A stretch of DNA of 64,000 nucleotides from Streptomyces sp. NBC_00239 (lineage in GTDB: Bacteria; Actinomycetota; Actinomycetes; Streptomycetales; Streptomycetaceae): NCBI RefSeq assembly GCF_036194065.1, contig NZ_CP108095.1, positions 3,286,001-3,350,000 on the forward strand, in the 5' to 3' direction. Below, in pieces: positions 43,214 through 52,514 of the stretch (position 1 is its first letter; every line of letters starts with the position of its first letter). The notes under the pieces are model-generated. The model ran no database searches, was not told the DNA's origin, and saw only the letters and a list, made by a program, of their open reading frames with translations. A program made the position numbers and the translations under genes.

Positions 43214-44980
43214 GTGCGCAAGGTGCTCATCGCCAATCGAGGCGAAATCGCTGTCCGCGTTGCCCGGGCCTGCCGGGATGCCGGGATCGCGAGCGTAGCC
43301 GTCTACGCAGACCCGGACCGTGACGCTCTGCATGTCCGCGCGGCAGACGAGGCATTCGCCCTGGGCGGTGACACTCCCGCGACCAGCTATCTGGACATGT
43401 CCAAGGTCCTGCAGGCCGCGGCGGACGCCGGCGCGGATGCCGTCCACCCCGGTTACGGATTCCTGTCGGAGAACGCCGAGTTCGCGCAGGCCGTCATCGA
43501 CGCCGGCCTGACCTGGATCGGCCCGCCCCCGCAGGCCATCCGCGACCTCGGCGACAAGGTCGCCGCCCGTCACATCGCCCAGCGCGCCGGCGCACCCCTG
43601 GTCGCCGGCACCCCCGACCCCGTCTCCGGGGCCGACGAAGTCGTCGCGTTCGCCAAGGAACACGGCCTCCCCATCGCGATCAAAGCCGCGTTCGGTGGCG
43701 GCGGGCGCGGCCTGAAGGTCGCCCGCACCCTGGAAGAAGTCCCCGAACTCTACGACTCCGCCGTCCGCGAGGCCGTCGCCGCGTTCGGGCGGGGCGAGTG
43801 CTTCGTCGAGCGCTACCTCGACAAGCCCCGCCACGTCGAGACGCAGTGCCTGGCCGACACCCACGGCAACGTGGTCGTCGTCTCCACCCGGGACTGCTCC
43901 CTCCAGCGCCGCCACCAAAAACTCGTGGAAGAAGCCCCGGCGCCGTTCCTGACCCCGGAGCAGAACGCCGAGCTGTATACGGCGTCGAAGGCGATCCTGA
44001 AGGAAGCCGGATACGTCGGCGCGGGCACCGTCGAGTTCCTCGTCGGCACCGACGGCACCATCTCCTTCCTCGAGGTCAACACCCGCCTCCAGGTCGAACA
44101 CCCCGTCACCGAGGAAGTCACCGGCATCGACCTGGTGCGGGAGATGTTCCGCATCGCCGACGGCGAGGAACTCGGCTACGGCGACCCCGTCCTGCGCGGC
44201 CACTCCTTCGAGTTCCGCATCAACGGCGAAGACCCCGGCCGCGGCTTCCTGCCCGCCCCCGGCACCGTCACCCTCTTCCAGGCCCCCACCGGCCCCGGCG
44301 TCCGCCTCGACGCCGGCGTCGAATCCGGATCCGTCATCGGCCCGGCCTGGGACTCGCTCCTCGCGAAGCTGATCGTCACCGGTGCCACCCGCGAGCAGGC
44401 CCTCCAGCGGGCCGCCCGCGCGCTGGCCGAGTTCAAGGTCGAGGGAATGGCCACCGCCATCCCCTTCCACCAGGCCGTCGTGGCCGACCCCGCCTTCCGC
44501 CCCGAAGGCGAGAACCCGTTCACGGTCCACACCCGGTGGATCGAGACCGAGTTCGTCAACACCATCCCCGCCTTCACCACCCCCGCCACCGACGACACGG
44601 ACGACGAGCCGGGCCGCGAGACGGTCGTCGTCGAGGTCGGCGGCAAGCGCCTCGAGGTGTCCCTGCCGTCCTCCCTCGGCATGACCCTGGCCCGCACCGC
44701 CGCCGCCGGCGGCGCCAAGCCCAAACGCCGCGCCGCCAAGAAATCCGGCCCCGCAGCGTCCGGCGACACCCTCGCCTCCCCGATGCAGGGAACCATCGTC
44801 AAGGTCGCCGTCGAAGAAGGCCAGCACGTCGAAGAAGGCGACCTCGTCGTCGTCCTCGAAGCCATGAAGATGGAACAACCCCTCAACGCCCACCGTTCGG
44901 GCACGATCGTCGGCCTGGCCGCCGAGGTCGGCGCCTCGCTGACGTCCGGCGCCATGATCTGCGAGATCAAGGACAACTGA
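43214..44980 (+). CDS. accA2: Acyl-CoA carboxylase alpha subunit (biotin carboxylase + BCCP)
   Basis: A 588-residue fused subunit that carboxylates its own biotin with ATP and bicarbonate. The biotin carboxylase part covers residues 1-450, with the ATP-grasp loop [14 protein letters not shown] near 158, EAPAPF, and the catalytic [18 protein letters not shown] near 285. An Ala/Lys-rich linker leads to the biotin carrier domain, whose EAMKMEQPL carries the biotin lysine near residue 553. It serves PccB/PccE and other beta subunits. The GTG at 43214 has AAGGAGGGA upstream; the open frame further upstream is not coding. A strong terminator follows. Confidence 0.96.
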   Translation: MRKVLIANRGEIAVRVARACRDAGIASVAVYADPDRDALHVRAADEAFALGGDTPATSYLDMSKVLQAAADAGADAVHPGYGFLSENAEFAQAVIDAGLTWIGPPPQAIRDLGDKVAARHIAQRAGAPLVAGTPDPVSGADEVVAFAKEHGLPIAIKAAFGGGGRGLKVARTLEEVPELYDSAVREAVAAFGRGECFVERYLDKPRHVETQCLADTHGNVVVVSTRDCSLQRRHQKLVEEAPAPFLTPEQNAELYTASKAILKEAGYVGAGTVEFLVGTDGTISFLEVNTRLQVEHPVTEEVTGIDLVREMFRIADGEELGYGDPVLRGHSFEFRINGEDPGRGFLPAPGTVTLFQAPTGPGVRLDAGVESGSVIGPAWDSLLAKLIVTGATREQALQRAARALAEFKVEGMATAIPFHQAVVADPAFRPEGENPFTVHTRWIETEFVNTIPAFTTPATDDTDDEPGRETVVVEVGGKRLEVSLPSSLGMTLARTAAAGGAKPKRRAAKKSGPAASGDTLASPMQGTIVKVAVEEGQHVEEGDLVVVLEAMKMEQPLNAHRSGTIVGLAAEVGASLTSGAMICEIKDN

Positions 44981-44994
44981 CGTCCGTAGGCATG

Positions 44995-45031
44995 CCAAGG
45001 CCCCGCCCGGTCCGACCGGGCGGGGCCTTGG
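44995..45031. terminator. Strong hairpin terminator of accA2
   Basis: A perfect 17-bp stem (CCAAGGCCCCGCCCGGT) with a 3-base loop lies 14 bases beyond the accA2 stop. Confidence 0.9.
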
Positions 45032-45098
45032 CCTTGCTGCGGGCGGCCCGTACCGGCGGGGGCGCCGCGGGCCGTCCGTTCGGATCGGGCGGGGCCCC

Positions 45099-45145
45099 TA
45101 GGGGGTGTCGGGCGGACCATGGGCGGGTCCGCCGGCCACCCCCTA
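45099..45145. terminator. Second hairpin between accA2 and the DeoR gene
   Basis: TAGGGGGTG pairs with CACCCCCTA, and the stem continues after small bulges with CGGACC/GGTCCG. It ends seven bases before the DeoR gene's stop, so it probably terminates that minus-strand gene. Confidence 0.75.
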
Positions 45146-45151
45146 AGCCGG

Positions 45152-46108
45152 TCACCGGCGCCTCAGGTCGGCGACCCTGGCCCGGTCGCCCGGATCCGCC
45201 AGGGCGGCGGCCCTCAGCTGCGAGGCCGTACCGGCGCGGCGCTGCACCGGGAGGGGGGATTCGCGCCGCGGGGGCCTGCGGCCACCGCCGAGCCCGTCCC
45301 CGCCGCCCGCGGCGCCGGGGTGCATGCCCGTACCGGCCACGGTGATCTGCACGCCCTGGTCGGCGAGCGCCTGCAGTTCGGTCTGCGCGCGGTCGTCGTG
45401 GGGCGGCGGTTCGTCGGTGACGAGCCGGGTGATGACGTCCGTCGGCACCGTCTGGAACATGGTGTCGGTGCCGAGCTTGGTGTGGTCCGCGAGGACCACC
45501 ACCTCCGCGGCCGCCTGCACCAGGGCCCGGTCCACGCTCGCGGAGAGCATGTTGGACGTGGACAGCCCGCGCTCGGCCGTCAGGCCGCTTCCGGACAGGA
45601 AGGCCCGGGACACCCGCAGCCCTTGCAGGGACTGCTCGGCCCCGCTTCCGACGAGCGCGTAGTTGGACCCGCGCAGGGTCCCGCCCGTCATCACCACTTC
45701 CACCCGGTTGGCGTGCGCGAGGGCCTGGGCGACCAGGAGGGAGTTGGTGACCACGGTCAGTCCGGGCACCCGGGCGAGCCGGCGGGCCAGCTCCTGCGTG
45801 GTGGTGCCCGCGCCGACGACAACGGCCTCGCCTTCTTCGACGAGGCCGGCCGCGACATCGGCGATGGCGGTCTTCTCCGCCGTCGCGAGGTGGGATTTTT
45901 GCGGAAAGCCGGACTCCCGCGTGAAACCGCCCGGCAAGACCGCACCGCCGTGCCGGCGGTCGAGGAGTCCTTCGGCCTCCAGTGCCCGCACGTCGCGCCG
46001 TACGGTCACTTCGGAGGTCTGGACGACGCGGGCGAGCTCCCGGAGCGAAACCGCTCCGTTGGCACGCACCATTTCGAGGATCAATTGGCGACGTTCAGCA
46101 GCGAACAC
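45152..46108 (-). CDS. DeoR-family transcriptional regulator
   Basis: A 318-residue regulator. The N-terminal helix-turn-helix is ERRQLILEMVRANGAVSLRELARVVQTSEVTVRRDVRALEAEGLLDRRHGGA, cut here in two by the DeoR signature. The effector domain runs from about 75 to 240, with VGAGTTTQELARRL (phosphosugar loop) and TNSLLVAQAL. Such proteins respond to sugar phosphates. The C-terminal 70 residues are an extra, basic Ala/Gly/Arg-rich tail. Closeness to nucleoside genes makes deoxyribose or ribose phosphate plausible effectors, but its own promoter lacks their CTACGCGCGTAG motif. GTG 46108 has TACTGT seven bases upstream. Confidence 0.88.
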   Translation of the reverse strand: MFAAERRQLILEMVRANGAVSLRELARVVQTSEVTVRRDVRALEAEGLLDRRHGGAVLPGGFTRESGFPQKSHLATAEKTAIADVAAGLVEEGEAVVVGAGTTTQELARRLARVPGLTVVTNSLLVAQALAHANRVEVVMTGGTLRGSNYALVGSGAEQSLQGLRVSRAFLSGSGLTAERGLSTSNMLSASVDRALVQAAAEVVVLADHTKLGTDTMFQTVPTDVITRLVTDEPPPHDDRAQTELQALADQGVQITVAGTGMHPGAAGGGDGLGGGRRPPRRESPLPVQRRAGTASQLRAAALADPGDRARVADLRRR

Positions 46109-46115
46109 GAAACTG

Positions 46116-46121
46116 ACAGTA
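46116..46121 (-). promoter_or_regulatory. -10-like TACTGT for the DeoR gene
   Basis: TACTGT on the minus strand ends seven bases before GTG 46108, and there is no ribosome site. Confidence 0.4.
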
Positions 46122-46283
46122 ACCCCAACGACCGTCTGCTTTCAGCTCCTTGCGCCGGATTTCCGAAGTTGTCCGTACGGCGGGGTGACTAGTGGTATAC
46201 GCACGGCCACTGCCGTGGCGCCCGCCGCCGGCGACCCGTCACCCCGCCCCAAGGCCGTTACCGCCAGCGGCGGTTGGGGCCCG

Positions 46284-47723
46284 TTACGCCTCGCCCGCGG
46301 CCTTGCGGGTGTGCAGCTGGCGGGCCACCTCGGCGATCGATCCCGACAGGGAGGGGTACACGGTGAACGCGTTTGCGATCTGTTCCACGGTCAGGTTGTT
46401 GTCGACCGCGATCGAGATCGGGTGGATCAGCTCGCTGGCGCGCGGGGCGACGACCACACCGCCGACCACGATGCCGGTGCCCGGGCGGCAGAACATCTTC
46501 ACGAAGCCGTCCCGGATGCCCTGCATCTTGGCGCGCGGGTTGCGCAGCAGCGGCAGCTTCACGACGCGGGCGTCGATCCGGCCGGCGTCCACGTCGGCCT
46601 GCGTGTAGCCCACGGTGGCGATCTCGGGGTCCGTGAAGACGTTCGAGGAGACCGTCTTGAGGTTGAGCGGGGTCACCGCGTCGCCCAGGAAGTGGTACAT
46701 CGCGATCCGGCCCTGCATGGCCGCCACCGACGCGAGCGCGAAGATGCCCGTCACGTCGCCGGCCGCGTACACGCCGGGCGAGGAGGTGCGGGAGACCTTG
46801 TCGGTCCAGATGTGGCCGGAGTCCTTGAGCTTGACCCCGGACTCCTCCAGGTTCATGTTCGCGGTGTTCGGGATGGCGCCGACCGCCATCAGGCAGTGGG
46901 TGCCGGAGATGACGCGGCCGTCGGCGAGGGTGACCTCGACCCGGTCGCCCACGCGCTTCGCGGACTCGGCGCGGGCCCGGGAGATCACGTTCATGCCGCG
47001 CCGGCGGAACACGTCCTCCAGCACGGCGGCGGCGTCCGGGTCCTCGCCGGGGAGCACGCGGTCGCGGGAGGAGACCAGGGTGACCCGGGAGCCCAGGGCC
47101 TGGTAGGCGCCCGCGAACTCGGCGCCGGTCACACCGGAGCCGACCACGATGAGCTCCTCGGGGAGCTCCTCCAGGTCGTAGACCTGCGTCCAGTTCAGGA
47201 TCCGCTCGCCGTCCGGCTGCGCGTCCGGGATCTCGCGCGGGTGGCCGCCGGTCGCGATCAGCACGGCCTCCGCGGTCAGGATGGTCTCGGTGCCGTCCGC
47301 GGCCGTGACGATGACGTCACGGGTGCCGTCGATGCCCTGCGGGCCGCCGAGGCGGCCGCGGCCGCGCAGCACGCGGGCGCCGGCCCGGGTGACGGAGGCG
47401 GTGATGTCGTGCGACTGCGCGAGCGCGAGGCGCTTCACCCGTCGGTTGACCTTGCCCAGGTCGACGCCGACCACCCGGGCCGACTGCTCCAGCGGAGGGG
47501 TGTCGTCGGCGACGATGATGCCGAGCTCCTCGTACGACGAATCGAAGTTCGTCATCACCTCGGCCGTCGCGATGAGGGTCTTCGACGGTACGCAGTCGGT
47601 CAGTACCGACGCCCCGCCCAGACCGTCGCAGTCGACGACGGTCACCTCCGCGCCGAGCTGGGCGCCCACGAGCGCCGCCTCATACCCGCCGGGTCCGCCG
47701 CCGATGATCACGATCCGGGTCAC
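46284..47723 (-). CDS. LpdA-like NAD(P)H:quinone dehydrogenase flavoprotein
   Basis: A 479-residue FAD enzyme of the pyridine nucleotide-disulfide family. The FAD loop is IIGGGPGGYEA (residue 5), the NAD loop is VVGSGVTGAEFAG (about 190), and TSSPGVYAAGDVTG is near 320. The redox-disulfide segment reads GGASVLTDCVPSK, with only one Cys of the usual CxxxxC. The enzyme therefore cannot be a lipoamide dehydrogenase or glutathione-type reductase. This matches Mycobacterium LpdA (Rv3303c), a quinone reductase. It starts at ATG 47723. The next gene is divergent, so it has its own promoter. Confidence 0.9.
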   Translation of the reverse strand: MTRIVIIGGGPGGYEAALVGAQLGAEVTVVDCDGLGGASVLTDCVPSKTLIATAEVMTNFDSSYEELGIIVADDTPPLEQSARVVGVDLGKVNRRVKRLALAQSHDITASVTRAGARVLRGRGRLGGPQGIDGTRDVIVTAADGTETILTAEAVLIATGGHPREIPDAQPDGERILNWTQVYDLEELPEELIVVGSGVTGAEFAGAYQALGSRVTLVSSRDRVLPGEDPDAAAVLEDVFRRRGMNVISRARAESAKRVGDRVEVTLADGRVISGTHCLMAVGAIPNTANMNLEESGVKLKDSGHIWTDKVSRTSSPGVYAAGDVTGIFALASVAAMQGRIAMYHFLGDAVTPLNLKTVSSNVFTDPEIATVGYTQADVDAGRIDARVVKLPLLRNPRAKMQGIRDGFVKMFCRPGTGIVVGGVVVAPRASELIHPISIAVDNNLTVEQIANAFTVYPSLSGSIAEVARQLHTRKAAGEA

Positions 47724-47882
47724 GAAAAGTCCGCCTCACGTCTTCCGGCCGACTGCCGCCCCGGCCGGTGGTCCGGGGGGTCTCCCCGGGGGATGCATTC
47801 CGTACGCCATTGTCCCGCACGCGCCAAGGTGCTTCACTCCAGGGCCGCCCATCCGGGAGGCCCGGCAGGGCCGACCCTCCCG

Positions 47883-47888
47883 TACTCT
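47883..47888 (+). promoter_or_regulatory. -10-like TACTCT, possible leaderless promoter
   Basis: TACTCT ends seven bases before ATG 47896, and there is no ribosome site. Confidence 0.45.
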
Positions 47889-47895
47889 CGATCCC

Positions 47896-48333
47896 ATGTC
47901 GCTCTACGCCGCGTACGCCGGCAACCTCGACGCGCGGCTGATGACGCGCCGCGCCCCGCACTCCCCGCTGCGTGGCACGGGCTGGATCAACGACTGGCGG
48001 CTCACCTTCGGAGGTGAGCAGATGGGCTGGGAGGGCGCCCTCGCCACGGTCGTGGAGGCCCCGCGCCACCAGGTCTTCGTCGCGCTCTACGACATCGCGC
48101 CCCTGGACGAGGAGTCCATGGACCGGTGGGAGGGCGTGGGCCTGGACATCTACCGCCGGATGCGGGTGCGCGTGCACACCCTGGACGGCGAGGAGGCGGC
48201 CTGGGTGTACGTGCTCAACGGCTACGAGGGCGGTCTGCCCTCGGCCCGGTACCTGGGTGAGATCGCCGACGCCGCCGAATCCGCCGGCGCCCCGCACGAC
48301 TACGTCATGGAACTCCGCAAACGCCCCTGCTGA
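47896..48333 (+). CDS. Gamma-glutamylcyclotransferase-fold protein
   Basis: A 145-residue protein of the GGCT/AIG2 (cupin-unlike beta-barrel) family. The substrate loop LYAAYAGNLDARLM at residues 3-16 corresponds to the family YGSNL stretch. The catalytic Glu is likely in DRWEGVGLDIYRR near 80, where relatives have DxxEG. It may act on gamma-glutamyl dipeptides or a related amide, but the exact substrate is unknown. It lies between the LpdA-like gene and the nucleoside phosphorylase gene. Confidence 0.8.
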   Translation: MSLYAAYAGNLDARLMTRRAPHSPLRGTGWINDWRLTFGGEQMGWEGALATVVEAPRHQVFVALYDIAPLDEESMDRWEGVGLDIYRRMRVRVHTLDGEEAAWVYVLNGYEGGLPSARYLGEIADAAESAGAPHDYVMELRKRPC

Positions 48334-48419
48334 CCCCCGGACACCCGGCGAGACCGGCGGCGCGGGACATTTGGTGGGAAACGACAAGGCAACGATCCGA
48401 ACACCGTGAGCTGTGCCAT

Positions 48420-48431
48420 CTACGCGCGTAG
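48420..48431. promoter_or_regulatory. CTACGCGCGTAG palindrome in the nucleoside phosphorylase promoter
   Basis: A perfect 12-bp palindrome ends 12 bases before the -10-like TACCCT at 48444, so it overlaps the expected -35 position. The same 12 bases, preceded by the same AT, occur in front of deoC (60857-60868) and nowhere else I saw in the window. Confidence 0.75.
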
Positions 48432-48443
48432 GACTTCAGCGGC

Positions 48444-48449
48444 TACCCT
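48444..48449 (+). promoter_or_regulatory. -10-like TACCCT for the phosphorylase gene
   Basis: TACCCT ends seven bases before GTG 48457, and there is no ribosome site, so the message is probably leaderless. Confidence 0.5.
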
Positions 48450-48456
48450 CATCCGC

Positions 48457-49263
48457 GTGAACGCATCTGCTACCGACCCCCACGCCTCCGCCGCCGCCGC
48501 CGCGGATCGCCTGCGTGAGCTCACCGGCGCCGAAACCCACGACGTCGCGCTCGTGATGGGCTCCGGCTGGGCCCCCGCCGCCGAGGCGCTGGGCGCCCCC
48601 GAGTCCGAGTTCCTCATCACCGACCTGCCCGGCTTCCCGCCCGCCGCCGTGCAGGGCCACGGCGGCAAGGTCCGCTCGTACAAGATCGGCGACAAGCGCG
48701 CCCTGGTCTTCCTCGGCCGGACCCACTACTACGAGGGCCGCGGCGTCGCCGCCGTCGCCCACGGCGTCCGCACCGCCGTCGCCGCCGGCTGCAAGACCGT
48801 CGTCCTGACCAACGGCTGCGGCGGCCTCCGCGAGGGCATGCGCCCCGGCCAGCCGGTCCTGATCAGCGACCACCTGAACCTCACGGCCACCTCGCCGATC
48901 GTCGGCGCGAACTTCGTGGACCTCACCGACCTGTACTCGCCGCGGCTGCGCGCGATGTGCAAGGAGATCGACGAGACCCTCGAAGAGGGCGTCTACGTGC
49001 AGTTCCCCGGCCCGCACTACGAGACCCCGGCCGAGATCAACATGATCCGCGTCATGGGCGCCGACCTGGTCGGCATGTCCACGGTCCTGGAGGCCATCGC
49101 GGCCCGTGAGGCCGGCGCCGAGGTCCTGGGCATCTCCCTCGTCACCAACCTGGCCGCGGGCCTGTCCGGCGAGCCGCTGAACCACGAGGAGGTCCTGCAG
49201 GCGGGCCGCGACTCGGCCGCCCGCATGGGCGAGCTGCTGACCCAGGTCCTCGCCCGGATCTGA
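48457..49263 (+). CDS. Purine nucleoside phosphorylase
   Basis: A 268-residue trimeric-type (PNP/MTAP class) phosphorylase. It splits purine (deoxy)nucleosides with phosphate into base and (deoxy)ribose-1-phosphate. Visible blocks are MGSGWAP (phosphate loop, about residue 30), GRTHYYEG (about 88), [11 protein letters not shown] (about 122), and [31 protein letters not shown] near 190, with substrate Glu and the MxT signature. It starts at GTG 48457. The mutase gene follows after 29 bases, giving a two-gene operon that converts nucleosides to pentose-5-phosphate. The palindrome at 48420 probably controls it. Confidence 0.93.
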   Translation: MNASATDPHASAAAAADRLRELTGAETHDVALVMGSGWAPAAEALGAPESEFLITDLPGFPPAAVQGHGGKVRSYKIGDKRALVFLGRTHYYEGRGVAAVAHGVRTAVAAGCKTVVLTNGCGGLREGMRPGQPVLISDHLNLTATSPIVGANFVDLTDLYSPRLRAMCKEIDETLEEGVYVQFPGPHYETPAEINMIRVMGADLVGMSTVLEAIAAREAGAEVLGISLVTNLAAGLSGEPLNHEEVLQAGRDSAARMGELLTQVLARI

Positions 49264-49292
49264 GCCGGACCACCCGTACGGAAAGGGAACCA

Positions 49293-50942
49293 GTGCAGGA
49301 CGATCTGATCGCACGCGCCCGGGCCTGGCAGGCCGAGGACCCCGACCCGGAGACGGCGGCCGAGCTCGGCCGCCTCATCGAGGCGGGCGACGGGGCCGAA
49401 CTGGCCGGCCGGTTCGCCGGCACCCTGCAGTTCGGCACCGCCGGGCTGCGCGGTGAGCTGGGCGCGGGCCCCATGCGGATGAACCGCTCGGTGGTCATCA
49501 GGGCCGCCGCCGGCCTCGCCGCCCACCTCAAGGCCAAGGGGCACGAGGGCGGACTCGTCGTCGTCGGGTACGACGCCCGCCACAAGTCCGCGGACTTCGC
49601 GCGGGACACCGCCGCCGTGATGACGGGCGCCGGGCTGCGCGCCGCCGTTCTGCCCCGACCGCTGCCGACCCCGGTGCTGGCGTACGCCATAAGGCACCTG
49701 GGCGCCGTCGCGGGCGTCGAGGTCACGGCGAGCCACAACCCTCCGCGGGACAACGGCTACAAGGTGTACCTGGGCGACGGCTCGCAGATCGTCTCCCCCG
49801 CGGACGCCGAGATCGCGGCCGAGATCGCGGCGATCGGCGCGCTGGCGGACGTGCCCCGTCCGGACAGCGGCTGGGAAGACCTCGGAGACGAGGTCCTGGA
49901 GGCCTACCTGGCGCGCACGGACGCCGTCCTGAGCCCCGGCTCGCCGCGCGGCGTGCGGACCGTCTACACGGCCATGCACGGCGTCGGCAAGGACGTGGTC
50001 CTGGCCGCCTTCGCCCGGGCCGGTTTCCCCGCCCCGGTGCTGGTGGCCGAGCAGGCGGAGCCGGACCCGGACTTCCCCACGGTGGCCTTCCCCAACCCGG
50101 AGGAGCCGGGGGCCATGGACCTGGCCTTCGCGACGGCCGCCGCGGCGGGCCCGGACATCGTGATCGCGAACGACCCGGACGCCGACCGGTGCGCGGTGGC
50201 CGTCCCCGACGACTCGGCCGCGCACGGCTGGCGCATGCTGCGCGGCGACGAGGTGGGCGCGCTGCTGGCCGCGCACCTGGTCCACAAGGGCGCGTCCGGC
50301 GTGTTCGCCGAGTCCATCGTGTCGTCCTCGCTGCTCGGCCGGATCGCCGAGGCCGCGGGCGTCGGCCACGAGGAGACCCTCACGGGCTTCAAGTGGATCT
50401 CCCGCGTGGAGGGCCTGCGGTACGGCTACGAGGAGGCGCTGGGCTACTGCGTCGACCCCGACGGCGTCCGCGACAAGGACGGCATCACGGCCGCGCTGCT
50501 CGTGGCCGAACTGGCCTCGGAGCTCAAGGAGCAGGGCCGTACGCTCACCGACCTGCTGGACGACCTGGCGATGGCCCACGGCCTGCACGCCACCGACCAG
50601 CTTTCGGTGCGGGTCCAGGACCTGTCGGTGATCGCCGACGCGATGCGCGCCCTGCGCGAGCGGCCGCCGGCCTCGCTGGCGGGCCTGCGGGTCGTCTCCG
50701 CGGAGGACCTGGCCCGGGGGACGGCCACGCTGCCGCCCACCGACGGTCTGCGCTACTACCTGGACGGCGACTACAAGGCCCGGGTGATCGTCCGCCCGAG
50801 CGGCACCGAGCCCAAGCTCAAGTGCTACCTGGAGGTCGTGGTCCCGGTCGCCGAGGCCTCCGCGCTGGCCTCGGCCAAGGAGCGCGGCCAGGAGATCCTG
50901 GACGCGGTCAAGAAGGACCTGGCGGCCGCGGCGGGCATCTGA
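49293..50942 (+). CDS. Phosphohexomutase-family enzyme, likely phosphopentomutase role
   Basis: A 549-residue alpha-D-phosphohexomutase family protein. The phosphoserine is in TASHNPPRDNGYKVY (about residue 148), the metal loop is NDPDADRCAVA (about 292), the sugar loop is GFKWISRVEG (about 365) with a following YEEALGYCVDP, and the phosphate-binding RPSGTEPK is near 507. Length and these blocks match PGM2-like proteins, which include phosphopentomutases. Cotranscription with purine nucleoside phosphorylase suggests it turns ribose-1-phosphate into ribose-5-phosphate. Annotation as phosphomannomutase is common, but context favours pentose. The GTG has AAAGGGA upstream. Confidence 0.88.
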   Translation: MQDDLIARARAWQAEDPDPETAAELGRLIEAGDGAELAGRFAGTLQFGTAGLRGELGAGPMRMNRSVVIRAAAGLAAHLKAKGHEGGLVVVGYDARHKSADFARDTAAVMTGAGLRAAVLPRPLPTPVLAYAIRHLGAVAGVEVTASHNPPRDNGYKVYLGDGSQIVSPADAEIAAEIAAIGALADVPRPDSGWEDLGDEVLEAYLARTDAVLSPGSPRGVRTVYTAMHGVGKDVVLAAFARAGFPAPVLVAEQAEPDPDFPTVAFPNPEEPGAMDLAFATAAAAGPDIVIANDPDADRCAVAVPDDSAAHGWRMLRGDEVGALLAAHLVHKGASGVFAESIVSSSLLGRIAEAAGVGHEETLTGFKWISRVEGLRYGYEEALGYCVDPDGVRDKDGITAALLVAELASELKEQGRTLTDLLDDLAMAHGLHATDQLSVRVQDLSVIADAMRALRERPPASLAGLRVVSAEDLARGTATLPPTDGLRYYLDGDYKARVIVRPSGTEPKLKCYLEVVVPVAEASALASAKERGQEILDAVKKDLAAAAGI

Positions 50943-50965
50943 TCCCGCCACCCGCCCGCAGTGCC

Positions 50966-51005
50966 CCGCAGGGCCCCCGCAGCTCCGGCCGCGGGGGCCC
51001 TGCGG
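50966..51005 (+). terminator. Hairpin terminator of the phosphorylase-mutase operon
   Basis: CCGCAGGGCCCCCGC pairs perfectly with its complement across a 10-base loop, 24 bases beyond the mutase stop. Confidence 0.85.
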
Positions 51006-51103
51006 CGTCCCGGCCGGGGGCGCCCCGGCGCGCGCCGCGGCCCGTCCCGTGCTGTGCTCGTAGAGGACCGACACGAGCTTTCGCACAGGACGGAGGAGCC
51101 GCC

Positions 51104-51538
51104 ATGGCCGAGAACCTGCGGGCCAGGGACATGATGACCGCCGGGGTGCAGTGCGTGCGCGAGGAGCAGACGCTGCTGGACGCCTCACGGATGATGCGCG
51201 ACCTGAGTGTCGGCTGTCTGCCCATCTGCGGCGCCGACCAACGGCTCAAGGGCCTGATCACCGACCGCGACATCGTGGTCAAGTGCTGCGCCGAGGGCAT
51301 GAACCCGGCGGACGTGACGGCCGGTTCGATGGCCGGCGTACTGCACTGGGTGGACGCCGAGGCCCCCGCGAGCGAGGCGGTGGACACGATGGAGGTCCAC
51401 CAGATCAAGCGCCTGCCGGTGATCGACGTCGTCAACGGCCACCGCCTCGTCGGCATGATCACGGAGGCGAACCTGGCGAAGAACCTCAGCGACGAGGCCA
51501 TGGCGGAGTTCGCCGCCCGCATCTACGCCGCGAACTGA
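51104..51538 (+). CDS. Tandem CBS-domain protein
   Basis: A 144-residue protein made of two CBS motifs (about residues 7-65 and 75-135), with the strands LKGLITDRDIVVK and HRLVGMITEANLAK. A CBS pair binds adenosine nucleotides such as AMP, ATP or S-adenosylmethionine as an energy or ligand sensor. No enzyme domain is attached, so it probably regulates a partner or buffers a ligand. GGAGGAG lies before ATG 51104. A longer frame upstream is a shadow of the mutase gene. It stands alone between two hairpins. Confidence 0.92.
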   Translation: MAENLRARDMMTAGVQCVREEQTLLDASRMMRDLSVGCLPICGADQRLKGLITDRDIVVKCCAEGMNPADVTAGSMAGVLHWVDAEAPASEAVDTMEVHQIKRLPVIDVVNGHRLVGMITEANLAKNLSDEAMAEFAARIYAAN

Positions 51539-51546
51539 CCCCGTGC

Positions 51547-51569
51547 GCCCGGCCCTGCACGGGCCGGGC
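51547..51569. terminator. Hairpin between CBS and VOC genes
   Basis: GCCCGGCCC pairs with GGGCCGGGC across TGCAC, in the 56-base gap between the convergent genes. Confidence 0.7.
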
Positions 51570-51594
51570 CGTCGCGGGACGGGCCCGGCCCCGC

Positions 51595-52386
51595 TCAGCC
51601 CTTGGCGGGTTCCGGCTTGAGGATCGCGAAGACCCCGCCGGCCGGGTCGGCCAGCCACGCCATCCTGCCCACCCCGTCCATCGAGGTGGCGGGCATGACC
51701 ACCGACCCGCCGGCGCCCTGCGCCTTCGCGACGGTCGCGTCCGCGTCGGCCACGGCGAAGTACGGGATCCAGCGGTGCGGGGCGTTCTCCCCCAGCATCT
51801 CGGCGGGCGCGACCCCGCCGAACGAGGCGTCCTCCTGGTCTCCGTCGGCCGTCGACAGCACCGTGTACGTCATCCCGCCCGGCGCCTCCATGTCCGCGCT
51901 GCGCCAGCCGAACAGGCCGCGGTAGAACGCGATCGAGGCGGCCGGGTCGCTCGCCGTCAGCTCCACCCACACCAGGGTGTCGTCGGCGGAGGTCTGACCC
52001 AGCCCCTTGGTCTTCCCGGGCTGCCAGACCGCGAACTCGGCGCCGTCCGGGTCGGTGAACTGGGCGAGCCAGCCCTCCCCCATGACGTCCATGGGCTCCA
52101 TCCGCACCCGGCCGCCGCCGTCCCGCACGGCCTGCGCGGCGGCCTGCGCGTCCGGGGTGTTGAAGTGCACCATCCAGGCCGGGGAGGCGCCTTCCTCGGT
52201 GAGCGGCCCGAGCGCGGCCACCGTGTGGCCCTCCTTCCGGAAGAAGCCGTAGCCGCCGGCCTCGGGCCCCGCGGAGACGAAGGCCCAGCCGAAGACCGCC
52301 CGGTAGAACGCGGCGGCGGCGTCGGTGTCGGGGCTGCCGAGGTCGATCCAGTTCGGCGAGCCGGTGGTGAAGTCGGTGCTGAGCAT
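51595..52386 (-). CDS. Two-domain VOC (glyoxalase-fold) protein
   Basis: A 263-residue protein with two vicinal-oxygen-chelate domains (about residues 9-125 and 135-258). They start with PNWIDLGSPDTDAAAAFYRAVFGW and VWVELTASDPAASIAFYRGLFGW. Each ends with DPDGAEFAVWQP or DPAGGVFAILKP. Metal ligand positions are partly replaced (His absent from the first strand), so it may not be a glyoxalase. Relatives include hydroxylase-like and antibiotic-binding proteins. It starts at ATG 52386; the open frame beyond is not supported. It is not obviously linked to its neighbours. Confidence 0.88.
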   Translation of the reverse strand: MLSTDFTTGSPNWIDLGSPDTDAAAAFYRAVFGWAFVSAGPEAGGYGFFRKEGHTVAALGPLTEEGASPAWMVHFNTPDAQAAAQAVRDGGGRVRMEPMDVMGEGWLAQFTDPDGAEFAVWQPGKTKGLGQTSADDTLVWVELTASDPAASIAFYRGLFGWRSADMEAPGGMTYTVLSTADGDQEDASFGGVAPAEMLGENAPHRWIPYFAVADADATVAKAQGAGGSVVMPATSMDGVGRMAWLADPAGGVFAILKPEPAKG

Positions 52387-52514
52387 GGTGCGGTGCCCTT
52401 GTCTGTGCGCGGGATGACGACCCGCCCACCCTGGCGGAGCGCCGTCGGCGGGGCCCGCCGCCGCGCCGCCCCGTCCCCCGAACCGGCGGCACCCCGGGGA
52501 CGCCGGCGGGACCC

